The notes under the pieces were generated by a model. That model saw only the letters and a program-made list of their open reading frames with translations, was not told where the DNA came from and did not search any database. Source: Prostheceraeus crozeri (taxonomy: Eukaryota > Platyhelminthes > Polycladida > Euryleptidae). Taken from it: a stretch of 64,000 bases of DNA. This document shows, one piece after another, positions 24,690 through 35,733 of this stretch; the first letter of the stretch is position 1; each line of letters starts with the position of its first letter. Location of the stretch: contig CAJQUW010008680.1 of NCBI GenBank assembly GCA_907163375.1, positions 496,001 through 560,000 on the forward strand. The letters run 5' to 3'. A program made the translations under genes and the position numbers.

Positions 24690-25758
24690 CAGTGGTGGCG
24701 CCAGGGTCCTAGAGCTGGGGGGTCCATGGAAGCGTTGTGCCGACAGTTTTAACCGAGGTGCCGACAGGCTATACCGGCTAATTATTGTAATTTATGAACA
24801 GCTATGCCTACTTGTGGGCTATACATACACATGTCAATTGTGCAATTGAGTTGTAAATGTGCAATGTTTGCACACACAAAAAATTGTGCAATCGATGCAC
24901 TCTTTGTTATGCACCTACACATATGTCCGATTTCTTCTTTCAGACAATTTACATGTTAACTGTCACCAAAAATGTGTTCCTATATCTGAGATTTCTTTAA
25001 TTATTAATAGCGAGTATATCTATGATTTTCTTTCAAAATCTTACGTGATGCATGTATGTTAACTTTGAGAATTTTGAAACAAATGCCTGTTGGCTTACCT
25101 CGTGTACATTGCATAAGAGCAGGTAGCAAGTTTTGTAACGGTTTGTTAAATTTCTTCTTGCGGGAACAATTAAAATTCGTAAATAAGTAGCTATGAACTG
25201 AAAGCATCTTCGCCGCCTGGTAAACGCTACGTGTTGTATAAATACGAGTATGCTTTGACTCACGTAGCTTGCGTGATGATGACCTTCATCATGCACTCTA
25301 TTTTCTAGGAGTTCTCGACTACACCATAAAAGCTGTCAACTATGTCAATCGATTTAATGCTAATGCATGCATGTAACTCAAATAATCAGAGCCTATGTAG
25401 GAACGTTATGCATTTGTTTTCCAAATTCAATTTGAGAAAAAGGTGTATAGAGAAAATATTAAAATTTTTATTATGTACAAATGGTGAGGACAAGGAACTC
25501 CCCATGCATATGTCATAAAACTTCGAAAGACAAGGGATGTACACATGTACTTTTCCTAACGTGTTAGGACACGATTTTCAAGAAACAATATCATTTATGT
25601 ACAAAAGCAAATGGATAGAGCTTGCAAGTTATAACTTCGTTTAAATCAGTATTGGGCCTACATTTACAAAAGATAAGAGCAAAGACTGAAATGAGATAGG
25701 TCTACAAAAGTAATTGCTATTCGTGATGCTATTTTATACATAAACAGAGAAAATAACA

Positions 25759-26058
25759 CTAAGGACAATGATCAATGTCATCCTTTTTTCTTGATAGTAA
25801 TCGCATCATACTTTTCACCTCAATATCGAGATCGTCTTGTTGAGCATTGTAAATTTCTCCGAAGGGTCGGATGATATCCTACCTTAAAAAAGCTTTGCTT
25901 CCAGGGGTCAGTGCCGATTTACCTTTCATGATAACCTTATTTTCCTCGTTAAATCATCGGTTCAATTCGTTCATGCAAAGATCAATTATCGGATAAAATA
26001 CTTGTGTGCGGAAATCAATAATGGAAGAGGATCCTAGCGAAGATATAACTACACTGTC
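25759..26058 (-). pseudogene. hAT transposase C-terminal remnant (ZMYM1-like type)
   Basis: The minus-strand reading gives FRTQVFYPIIDLCMNELNR, then after a stop FNEENKVIMKGKSALTPG, SKAFLR, another stop, DIIRPFGEIYNAQQDDLDIE and VKSMMRLLSRKKD. The pattern (YPIID with ELNRRF, a MKG-I/AL-P block, a PF/LA-Y-D block, an E-KR/MRLL block) matches the region before the dimerisation domain of hAT transposases of the zinc-finger-MYM/repressor-of-PKR-inhibitor type. Two in-frame stops and no intact N-terminus show it is not functional. The matching N-terminal half should lie to the right, split by the nested element, but was not clearly recognised. Confidence 0.65.
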
Positions 26059-26831
26059 TTTTAAACATTTCGATTGTTTTCTAATTCTTTTTCTAGTGCT
26101 TGTTCTTTTTCAAGACCACAAGCATCACAAAGCCCATATGCTTGATTTGTTTCATAACTCCTTGGCCTGTCTAAGTTGAACCCGGGGAAAGTTTAACCTT
26201 ATTATCTAGACTCCTACAAATTGAATTAGAAATATTTCGATTACTATATAAAAAGTGAAATTTAGATATAGGCATACTAAATGTGCATTTATGTCCAATT
26301 GCAAGAAAATTATGTATACTGCATTATTATGACTATCACTTAGGAACTACAACCTTGCGCTTAACTACAAAGCATTTTGTATGACTGACCATTTGACTGC
26401 ATGGGATGCAGACTATTTGCCTACACAGATGCTATGGTTATATGACCACCCATACTGTAGGTCACACTGCATGTACACTATATATCTAAATGTATGTGAC
26501 TTCTGTATTTCGCAATAGTAAAAGGGATTTTCAGTCAAAAAGATGCAAATTTTTCTTGAGTACTTTCAAAGTATATTTGTAATTATTAAAGCCTATCTTA
26601 ACTACTTCCAAGATGAGACTTGCCAAGATCTCATGTTTGAAGCTGCTGTCGAATCGATTGCAATTTTAAACTTCCGTCTCCACTCTCAGGCCGGTCCCTC
26701 TCAGATTGTCAAAGTTGTTGCTTTCGACACTACACCCAGACAGGTCATTCAAACGAAGTAGGAGAGGAAATCTTAATTTCTATTAAAACATACTGTAAGT
26801 GGTGGCCAGCCGTCACTGGGGTGTCCCTACT

Positions 26832-27416
26832 CACGGTGCGCCTGAATCAAGTTTTGGATTAAAAAAATATACCATGAGCGAAACCAATTTTTTCATGATC
26901 TATGACCTCTTCGGACAAAATAATCGCAAAAATAAAAATATTTCAATGTACAGATTTTTTACAAATGAGCTTTTTCAAAATGGCCGCCTTTTTTGCTATA
27001 AAATCGTCAAGTTGTACATTAGAATGACTTTTCTGCCTTGTTAACTCACTCCAGCTGCTCAAATATCTCAAAAAATATTATCCAGCAAATGGCATAGCGT
27101 TTAGCTCGTAACGAAATATCTATTTTTCATTCATAAGTAGTATATTATCGACATGATGCTATTTTCATAAAAAGGAAAATATTTTTTATTTTTTAATGAA
27201 GCGGAAAGTCATTCAGTTATTAGCGTTCCATGAAGGCATTAGATCACATGTTTTCATTGAATTGATGGATTTAAAAGGAAAACCATGTCTTCGGCTAGCA
27301 ATTATCAACTTAAATTTGACTGCAGAAACATTTATGAAAATAATTATAGTAGCATTTATCTCAACTGTAACTTAACTTCATACATGACTGTGACGGCGGT
27401 TTTTTGATATTCACCC
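26832..27416 (+). repeat. Left terminal inverted repeat of the Chapaev-like element
   Basis: It begins CACGGTGCGCCTGAATCAAG and ends CGGTTTTTTGATATTCACCC. Beyond 27416 the similarity to the right arm stops abruptly. Confidence 0.9.
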
Positions 27417-27631
27417 TTGAAACAGTCGTTAATCAACTAATAAGGATATCTTGTTTGAATCATCAAATATTTCTGTGCATTATCAGTGTTTTACACGTCA
27501 TTCACAATCAAAAATATCTGGCATGGAAGACACAGGTTTGCAATGTTTTTCCTATATCATGGTCAGTATTTGACTAGCGCCATCTTCTGATAGTTCGCTT
27601 ACTATGACTCATACTTGCATTCAGGCATGAT

Positions 27632-29728
27632 TTGAATTTGAACTATGTGGCAGTGATATCTAACGAATTTGAAATTAGTCTCACATTAATGCTTGGAATG
27701 GCTTCCGCTGGTGATGATCTTGTCTATGCCGAGAAAAATCATAATGAAAATCGCAAGAAAGTGTGCACGGTATGCTACCGTAAAGGAAAGCGTGTTATTT
27801 CTGAAAGTGACATGAAAAGCATCCAGGAGTTTGTTATTGACGGTTATACGACGGAAGATGCTAATTTTCCAGAGGCATTGTGCAATGGCTGCCATATGTT
27901 GCTTTCTAAGAAACGACGTGGATATGATGTGACTTTTCCGTTGATTTCTGACTACAACCCTAATCGACCGATAATACTTCGATCAACCACAATTTGCACC
28001 TGTCGTATTTGTTCGGTTGCTCGCGCCGATTTGCAGGAAGCCAATAAGATGAAGAAAAACGCTGGTCGTCCTCAACAACATTTCAGTGCCACATCCGAGA
28101 CTCCACCTAGTTTTAAGGTATGTAGCCTTTGTTTTTCAAAATTATATCCAGTATGTTCCCACTCGAGAGATTCTTGTCGATCAAAGCGCCAAAGAATTCA
28201 CAATATTGATAAATTATTAGATTTCCCCACAAAAATCACTAAACAGCGGGTTGCATTGCGCATTATTGATGATGTTGGAACTTCACTGTCTACATTGAGT
28301 GGTAAGAATAAAAATATTTCATTGAAAAACCCTAACGATAGTCTCCAGCTTTCGGTTGATGATATATCTCATATTCAAGATGACTTGAATCTTAGTAGTC
28401 GACAACTGTTTAAAATGAGCAGAGATATTCGTCATGGTTCCCAATCTCGATTTGTCTTTGAGCCAGGTCTTAAAGAGCGAATTGTTAATACTTCACACGA
28501 AATTGATGACTTATTCACCTTCGAAAAATTGGATTTCATTTCAATGGTCAAAGATGAGGTTGTCGACCGGCATTCAAAGTATGTAGTCTTCTGCAACGAT
28601 GTAGATCAACTGATAAGTAGAATAAAATCAAAAAGGGGACTAAACAGTGACAATATGCTTATTCGAATCGGAATTGACGGAGGAGGCGGATTTTTAAAAA
28701 TTGGACTATCTGTCTTTTCAGTTAATGAACATGACACTACTCCACATTCTTCACGCCGTAATTTCGTGTCAGGTTTGACATCCCAGTTCAAAGACTCCGG
28801 GGTTAAGCGAAGTTTTATTCTTGCTTTAGTACCCGACGTGCAGGAAAATTATAATAATGTGAAGCTTCTTTGGATGAAAACTGGTCTGCACACTATGGCA
28901 GAATCCCTCGTTGTTGCATGTGACTTGAAACTTTGCAATATACTCCTTGGCCTTATGCCACATGGCAGCAAGCATCCGTGCAGCTGGTGTATTGCTGAGA
29001 AGGGAAAACTAGAGACTGAGGGTCCGCCGAGGACACTTTCATCATTAAATAACCAATTTTGGAAGTATTTTGAGACCGGTAAAGATAAACGTAGAGCCAT
29101 GCAATTTTACAATGTTATTCACCCTACAATCATCAAATTTACATCAGATCCTTCAACTCCCACCATTGAGATAATTCCCCCTCCTGAACTTCATTTGCCC
29201 TCCGGACCAACTGCCACTCTTTATTCGGCTTTGGAAAAAGAGTGGGACCAGGCGCATCTTTGGCTTCGTGCTTGCAATGTCCAGAGAAGCCCAGTACATG
29301 GAGGAAGTTTTTCTGGCAACAGTTCAAGACAACTCTTGCAGAATGTTGACCGACTTGAGAGCATCTGCCCAAGAGAATCAGTGATTCTGGAATACGTCAA
29401 TGCGTTCCGTTGTTTCAACGAAGTCGTCAGTTCGTGTTATGGTCTAGTGTTAGACCCCGATTTCAAAATAAAAGTCTTGGCTTTCAAGGATGCATGTAGC
29501 AAGCTATCGTTAAATATTACCCCTAAACTACATGTAATTTTTTTCCACATTCCAACTTTCTGTGAAATGACTGGACGAGGGCTGGGACATTATAGCGAAC
29601 AAGTGATAGAATCATTGCATCACAGTTTCAATCATGTATGGAAAACCTTAAAAATTCAAGACCAGCATCCTCAATTTCCTAATCGATTACATCGATCAGT
29701 CTGTGTATTTAATGCTAGACATTTTTGA
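27632..29728 (+). CDS. Chapaev-like DDE transposase with RAG1-like N-terminal Cys region
   Basis: A 698-residue transposase that would cut and paste the surrounding element in the nucleus. N-terminal Cys pairs are C45/C48, C84/C87, C122-x-C124-x2-C127 and C164/C167, with a GRP motif (AGRPQQ) after the third. This order and spacing resemble the zinc-binding N-terminal region of RAG1, and RAG1-N-like sequences are known in Chapaev-type transposons of molluscs. The RNase-H-like core shows D349 (IRIGIDGGGG), D431 (VACDLKL) followed by C450-SW-C453, and E656 or E660 in GHYSEQVIESLHH; the wide gap before the Glu suggests an inserted domain as in RAG1/CMC enzymes. There is no stop or frameshift. M23 (27698, MASAGDD) is an alternative start. 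Upstream exons are not excluded. The exact superfamily needs a profile search. Confidence 0.85.
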   Translation: MNLNYVAVISNEFEISLTLMLGMASAGDDLVYAEKNHNENRKKVCTVCYRKGKRVISESDMKSIQEFVIDGYTTEDANFPEALCNGCHMLLSKKRRGYDVTFPLISDYNPNRPIILRSTTICTCRICSVARADLQEANKMKKNAGRPQQHFSATSETPPSFKVCSLCFSKLYPVCSHSRDSCRSKRQRIHNIDKLLDFPTKITKQRVALRIIDDVGTSLSTLSGKNKNISLKNPNDSLQLSVDDISHIQDDLNLSSRQLFKMSRDIRHGSQSRFVFEPGLKERIVNTSHEIDDLFTFEKLDFISMVKDEVVDRHSKYVVFCNDVDQLISRIKSKRGLNSDNMLIRIGIDGGGGFLKIGLSVFSVNEHDTTPHSSRRNFVSGLTSQFKDSGVKRSFILALVPDVQENYNNVKLLWMKTGLHTMAESLVVACDLKLCNILLGLMPHGSKHPCSWCIAEKGKLETEGPPRTLSSLNNQFWKYFETGKDKRRAMQFYNVIHPTIIKFTSDPSTPTIEIIPPPELHLPSGPTATLYSALEKEWDQAHLWLRACNVQRSPVHGGSFSGNSSRQLLQNVDRLESICPRESVILEYVNAFRCFNEVVSSCYGLVLDPDFKIKVLAFKDACSKLSLNITPKLHVIFFHIPTFCEMTGRGLGHYSEQVIESLHHSFNHVWKTLKIQDQHPQFPNRLHRSVCVFNARHF

Positions 29729-29872
29729 TTACGAATTAGTACACTACGATTTGATGATTCGAACAAGTTGTTACTTGATTAACGATCGTGTTTTTACTTT
29801 TCCTCATGTACATAGGCCAACATACTATTGATACATAGTACGGGTGAACTACATAGTAGGGGCCTACTTGAG

Positions 29873-30458
29873 GGGTGAATATCAAAAAACCGCCGTCACA
29901 GTCATGTATGAAGTTAAGTTACAGTTGAGATAAATGCTACTATAATTATTTTCATAAATGTTCCTGCAGTCAAATTTAAGTTGATAATTGCTAGCCGAAG
30001 ACATGGTTTTCCTTTTAAATCCATCAATTCAATGAAAACATGTGATCTAATGCCTTCATGGAACGCTAATAACTGAATGACTTTCCGCTTCATTAAAAAA
30101 TAAAAAATATTTTCCTTTTTATGAAAATAGCATCATGTCGATAATATACTACTTATGAATGAAAAATAGATATTCCGTTACGAGCTAAACGCTATGCCAT
30201 TTGCTGGATAATATTTTTTGAGATATTTGAGCAGCTGGAGTGAGTTAACAAGGCAGAAAAGTTATTCTAATGTACAACTTGACGATTTTATAGCAAAAAG
30301 GGCGGCCATTTTGAAAAAGCTCATTTGTAAAAAATCTGTACATTGAAATATTTTTATTTTTGCGATTATTTTGTCCCAAGAGGTCATAGATCGTGAAAAA
30401 ATTGGTTTCGCTCATGGTATATTTTTTTTAATCCAAAACTTGATTCAGGCGCACCGTG
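29873..30458 (-). repeat. Right terminal inverted repeat of the Chapaev-like element
   Basis: This is the mirror of 26832-27416. Differences seen include one A-run indel near the end, single changes near 30375 and 30392, and single changes near 30176 and 30263. Confidence 0.9.
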
Positions 30459-31616
30459 TACTTCTCATGGCCAAGTCAGTGGTACATCTATGCCTCCATT
30501 TTTTCCTTCTACTGCTTCACTCAGCGGAAAAATTCCACATTCTCGCCAAAGTCAACCACCTGGGATGATGTCCCAGTAGCGACGGCCGACACGTCGAAGT
30601 TAGTCGGAACTGCTTCCAGAAACGACGCAGCGACCAGGCAATAGAGCCGCTGAGGAGGTTACTGCATACCTTACTGTACCACTGACTTTGAAAGTAAGGC
30701 ATCAATTCATAATTTGACACTCTGTGTAGCAGATCGACTTACCGTTTGAACTACTCGACAACGCGAACAACAGGCGTTCTATTGACTGTTGAATCAGTCG
30801 TGCGACTTCAGAAATGGTGCAGATGTGGCGTTTCGTTTTCCTTTAAACATCCAAATGAAAGCAAATCACATGACTGTAGCATATTTGGACTATCTCATTG
30901 GCAAAATAGCAAGATCATCGCACGATATGGTCTACGCACGATCGCTACGCTCGCGCAAAATTTGATCGATCACACCACTACCGAAATCTGAATTAGCTCC
31001 TTGTCTCTCAAGATAGACGATCTGTTGATTGATTGTATTAGCAGGTGGAAATCTCTAGTCGAAAATCGCTTATCTATTATCCTATCTCATCATCATTCAA
31101 AAAATCCACTGAGAAATCAGTTGTAATGCTACATGTTAATAGGTAGCAAATCTATCAGATAAAATACGCTCGTATATTCTGAACACGGCAAAATCATCAA
31201 AAATGACAATTGCTCCTTCATATTGTCAGCTGCTCTAATTATTCATTAAAGTAATGTCTCAGAATAAGATCTCAGAAACGTGATACCGAACCTTAACAAG
31301 ACGATAACAAACTTTATCTTGTGTTTAATGATCATCTATTATAGTTGTGCACGTGTCAACAATTATCAAATAACCAAAAACTCGACACAGAGAAAATCTC
31401 TTCCCTATACAATCTTGATATCGCTCAACAGGATAAAGAGATAACGTTGTAAACAAAAATGCTTGTAGTAATGTTGCTGACTTGGCTAGCAATCCAAGTC
31501 AATATCTAATGTAACGATTCGTAACTGTACTCTCTACTATTGTAAAGCAAAATATAGGTGCTGGAGGCCGACTGCCGACAAAATTTAATCCGGGTGCCGA
31601 CAGTGGCCCTGCCGAT

Positions 31617-31668
31617 GGGGGGTCCAATAATTTTCTTGGGGGGGCATGTGCCCCCCCCAGGACCCCCC
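31617..31668. repeat. G/C-run hairpin at the hAT right end
   Basis: GGGGGGTCC pairs with GGACCCCCC, and inside it CTTGGGGGGGCA faces TGCCCCCCCCAG around a TG centre. The structure lies about 15 bp inside the right terminus and is probably part of the element's subterminal region. Confidence 0.75.
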
Positions 31669-31683
31669 GTAGCGCCACCCCTG

Positions 31684-31791
31684 AACTGATTGACTGTTCA
31701 TTAGCTCAATTTCAATCAATTGACTGCCTAACCACCTATTGATTGACTGTTCATTAACTCAATTTCAATTGATTGATTGCTCTGATCACTA
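31684..31791. repeat. Tandem-like repeat, right part
   Basis: Continues the GATTGACTG, CTCAATTTCAATCAATTGAC and TGCCTAACCACC modules seen at 24602-24689. It begins with the right target-site duplication AACTGATT. Confidence 0.65.
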
Positions 31792-32829
31792 ATCACATTT
31801 AATAGAAAATTTTAATCAAATTTCATATGCAATCGATTGTCAGTAATCCCCGCACAGGTACATTAGCATGTCAATTCAATACTTTTTACCATCAATTCAA
31901 CGTTCGCTCCATGGGAACAGATTGTGTCTTGAATTGAGATTAAATGCGAGACATTAATTCGCCAGCAGAATGCGTAAGGCGAAGGATTCAACCAGCTTTA
32001 TTCACTGGTCTTATGGTAATTACCTGCGTTTCGGCTGTTGGCTCTCATCATATCAATCCCTTGCCATTGTCCAATTCCTCGCTTCTCTCAGCTTCAATCA
32101 ACGCAACGGTGCGGAGCAATGCTCTCCCTGCATCAGTGTTTGCACGACCTGTTGACTTATGTTGCGGACTAATCTCTCCTAATCTCCCGCCATGAATGCG
32201 AGGGGAGAGACAAAACAGTATTGCTCGTAATGGATGGCCGATAAATCACAATTAGATAATAGCAAATTCGAGTCCTCGAGTCAACTACAACGGATGAGAG
32301 GTCAGTGGGGTCACCTGATAAAATTGGGCTGTGTGAGAAGAGGACACGTACAATAAGGATCACTGGTCCAGCGATAAGAGATGGTGGTGAAGTACGTGAA
32401 GGAGAAAATATATGGTTGGTGTGTCATTGACAGAAATTTTAAATGATTAATAAGTCCAGTTGTAATAGGAAATCAAAGCGGTCTATTTGACAAATAAATC
32501 GGAAAAAGATAAAAAAGCACATTCCAACCTGTTCTGCTTTCCCCAAGCGATTTCATGATCTCATTTTTAAGGAAATATTAAACAGCCACATTATTAATTG
32601 AATGAACATGGAAAGTACACCATGGGCACTCATGTAATTTATAAGCAGATAATAATAGACTTCCATGGCACTGTTAATTTCTATGACAATGTATGTAAAA
32701 GGCAGGAGGACTTTGCGATTTGTGTAATGCAATAATATCATTGCCTCAAATTTTTTTGTTGAAGCATGTTGCAGGGACGGGAAACATCTGAAAGTGACTT
32801 TTATAATAGCATGAAACAAGCCGATGCTA
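31792..32829. other. Intergenic stretch, no gene seen
   Basis: The part near 31980-32220 is slightly GC-richer, with short open frames but no recognisable domain. Confidence 0.4.
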
Positions 32830-34041
32830 GTGGGCCAAAAGTCACGTACCATAATGAACTTTGCATATCTTATTGGTTAAGACCCATGCATGATTACAAA
32901 ATTAAAAATTACTTTACGAAGGACAAATTTCTTGTATTAAGCAGAGTTGGAAAATGAAAATATCTCCACAAATATTCGAAATGCGGTCCGCCGAGTTCTA
33001 AGCTAGTACTGACACGATAATGGGAATCATTACGAACCTTGTCAAGCAGATCACTTGACACCGTTAATTATCGTGCACTCACGATTAGTTCATTGGATAA
33101 GATGGTCACGATCTCTTATATCTTTTCGGAGTAAACGGGAGACTTAACATAACCCAAGAAGAAGAAGTCCATAGGTCTTGAATCAGGAGATCTTGGTGCT
33201 CACTCCACACGCCCACGACGCCCTATCCAATGGTCTTGAAACTTCGTCCAACTATCGACGCACACTAACAGCAGGGTGGTCGGACGCTTGTTGAAAACAT
33301 TCAGGATAACTAACCTTAAGCGCTTGCTATTGTGGAATCATGGAATTCTGCAGCATATCCACATACGAGTACGTCTGCCCTGTGAGGGTTGAATGGAAAC
33401 AGAATGGTCCGACAACAAACGAACGCCAAATCCCGCACCAGACCATCACACTGTGGGCATGAAATCTGTCTGGCACCATGCAATGGGGCTTTCCTAAGCA
33501 TAATACCGACATTTGTGACGGTTTACTCGTCCGTTTACGACAAAAATTGCTTCATTTGAGAATAGAACATCAAATGAAAATTCATTGTTTTCATTTAGAT
33601 GATCTAAAAACCAACAACATATCTCCATTCTTCTGTTTGAGTCGTCTTCGGCTAGTCGTTGAAGATATTGAAGTTTATAAGGATGAAACTTTTCAGCTTT
33701 CAAGATACGTTTTATCGTTGTTTGAGGAAAACTGAGTTCAACAGATGATCTGCGAACCGACTTCTTGGGATTTTGAAGTGTCTTGGCTTTTACAGCCTCT
33801 TTTACTTCGCACAGCACGACATGAGTGATCGCGAATTTCGTTATCATGTCAACCAAAATATCTTTGACTTTGTTACTCAGATATCAATGGTATTTCCTTT
33901 AACAATGTTCTACCTATTATTTGAAGTATTCATTCAAGTTCTTATTAATGTTTTATCTGATTTCCAAGCCCTTATAAACATAATTTGGGATGAGCAAAAA
34001 AATAATTACAGAATTTCCTATGGTGCGTGACTTTTGGCCCA
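32830..34041 (-). mobile_element. mariner/Tc1-superfamily element, decayed
   Basis: GTGGGCCAAAAGTCACG at 32830 recurs inverted at 34025-34041 (terminal repeats, continuing ACCATA with one mismatch). The roughly 1.2-kb length and the enclosed transposase fit an IS630-Tc1-mariner element. TA precedes the left end, but the right flank reads CTTG, so the expected TA duplication is not intact. Confidence 0.7.
33116..33856 (-). pseudogene. mariner-like (DDE_3) transposase relic
   Basis: Minus-strand blocks in order are a helix-turn-helix remnant (SFPQTTIKRILKAEKFHPYK), the first catalytic block DVLFSNEAIFVVNG, NRHKCRYYA, a frame change into VWWSGIWRSFVVGPFCF and LTGQTYSYVDML, and finally GRRGRVEW, PRSPDSRPMDFFLWGYV and a stop at 33116. 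The WPPRSPDL-P-DFFLWG type ending is a hallmark of this family. The usual Asp in the SDEA block is Asn here. That change and several frame changes make it non-functional. Confidence 0.8.
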
Positions 34042-35697
34042 CCTTGCATATCACTACGGACCTTTATCTGCCCTGGACCCTGACCTTAGTTATTTTACTA
34101 TTATTTCTATATTTTTGACTTTTCGCTTTATTTAGGGATCCATTGGATGATGCTTAAGGATACTTTTGTTTTCAAGTCCGTGTAGACCCTACTGACACAT
34201 ATTTCACGTATTTTCCACGCTTAGTCAGCAAATAAAGTCCCTTTCTTTGATATGAGAACACGAAAGCCATTTGGTAAGAAAAATGTGTTCGAATGTATGT
34301 TTACTCTTTGTATATTTCGATTGAGAAATAATCATATAAATTGAACTTATTTGTCACTTGCTTGAATATAATAGAAAAATATGAAACAGCTTTCTTGAGC
34401 AGCAGTAGACATGACGCTTGTTTTACAAAGAAAAAATCACACAAAATCCAAAAATATATGTAAACAAGCGAGACCTAGCGTCATATAACGTCAATGTTGA
34501 AATATATCTCTATTTCTATATTAGAAAACCATGATTTGCAAGCTTGATGTATCTATATATCATAATTGTTTCGAAGAAAGGATACAAGCCTATCTGGATA
34601 GGGCGTGCTCAAATTCAGATTGTCCATCCGAGTGCTTATTAGAAAGAACATTATAACAGCTTTCTGGTGTAAAGATCCAACAATTATTGGAGGCTGACGT
34701 CGATTAATCTATTGTTAAGCTTTTCTTTTACAATATGTTTGTTGCTTATTGAAATACTTCTTTGGCAAACTTAAGAATATGACTATACTTATGTCATACT
34801 TCACATTATTTATTTTTAGATGACAAGTGTCAAATAAGTATATCAATATTATTTCTAGATGTAATCGGCAAACCAAAAGTTATTTTTATGCAAGGCGAGT
34901 GATTTGCTAATGGATATTTTAGCTACAGGATTCATCAGTAAATGCTCATATTGTATACTATCTACAACTAGTTTTACACTATTCAATGCATTGTTAAAAT
35001 AGTGTGTATGTAAGTATTAACAGAATTGATAAGACTTATAGTCCTATAAGTAATTCCATAAAATCAATGAAGCAAGATCCAGAAAAGATGTTCAGCTTTC
35101 ATAAGTGTCTTTCGCTGGTGTTTAGATGCAGTGGACAGCAAGCAATTGTGCAATTCATCGTCCTGGTTTGAAATATTCAAGATACAATGCAAAATGACCA
35201 CATAATGCTGCATTTTTCTAAAAGAGAAAGTTTCTAACATCAATTGAATAGCAGTCATAGAGCATGATAGTAGCATTGCGGCAATGATGCTTGTAATCAC
35301 ATTGATTATCCACAGATTGTGAATAATTATACGAAAATTTGGAAGACTTAATAAATTCAGCTGAGGCTGATAAATACATCCATTTTGATGCTTCGGACAG
35401 ATGCGTTATATTTTTGGTTTATTTCATGTTTCGTCTCTTACAGAAGGAGATTAAACTTTTAAGATGGAAAATAATTCGCTACAAATTTTTAGATCATTCT
35501 ACTGATAAATTTGATGCTTTCACAAGATGTAATGCTGATTCTTAACGCATACAGCTATATTAGGCATCATTATCAATCGACAGGGTGCATCAGAAGTACG
35601 GACACTTTTTATTTGGCTATTGTGATATACTGATATCTGAAAGAATTCATTTGACTTCGACTGCTCAGATATATATCATAGATAGAGATCATGATAT

Positions 35698-35733
35698 TAT
35701 ATACATATATATATATATATGTATGTATATGAA
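35698..35733. repeat. AT-rich microsatellite
   Basis: A run of alternating A and T followed by TGTATGTATATG. Confidence 0.9.

Larger units (their letters stand above)
26832..30458 (+). mobile_element. Chapaev-like autonomous DNA transposon with ~585-bp TIRs
   Basis: Terminal inverted repeats 26832-27416 and 29873-30458 differ at only about half a dozen positions by eye, and TACT flanks both ends (26828-26831 and 30459-30462). The ends begin CACGGTGCGCC. One uninterrupted 698-residue frame fills the middle. A 4-bp duplication, CAC-type ends and a DDE transposase with Cys motifs point to the Chapaev branch of the CMC group. Near-identical repeats and an open frame imply recent transposition. 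It lies inside an older hAT element. Confidence 0.85.
24690..31683 (-). mobile_element. hAT element, about 7 kb, carrying a nested transposon
   Basis: The left end CAGTGGTGGCGCCAGGG and the right end (reverse complement CAGGGGTGGCGCTACGG) form short terminal inverted repeats, and AACTGATT flanks both sides (24682-24689, 31684-31691). An 8-bp duplication with CAG-type ends is diagnostic of hAT. Inside, a broken hAT transposase reads on the minus strand (25759-26058). A Chapaev-like element of 3627 bp sits within, so the hAT body itself is about 3.4 kb. Both ends carry TGCCGACA motifs in direct orientation. The element must predate the nested insertion. Confidence 0.8.

Noticed and set aside
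27632..29728. A host RAG1 gene or a ProtoRAG/Transib element
   Set aside because: The frame lies between long terminal inverted repeats with a 4-bp, not 5-bp, duplication. No RAG2-like frame is present, and the ends lack a visible spacer and nonamer.
32828..34050. TA target-site duplication for the mariner-like element
   Set aside because: TA precedes the left end, but the right flank reads CTTG, so the duplication could not be confirmed.
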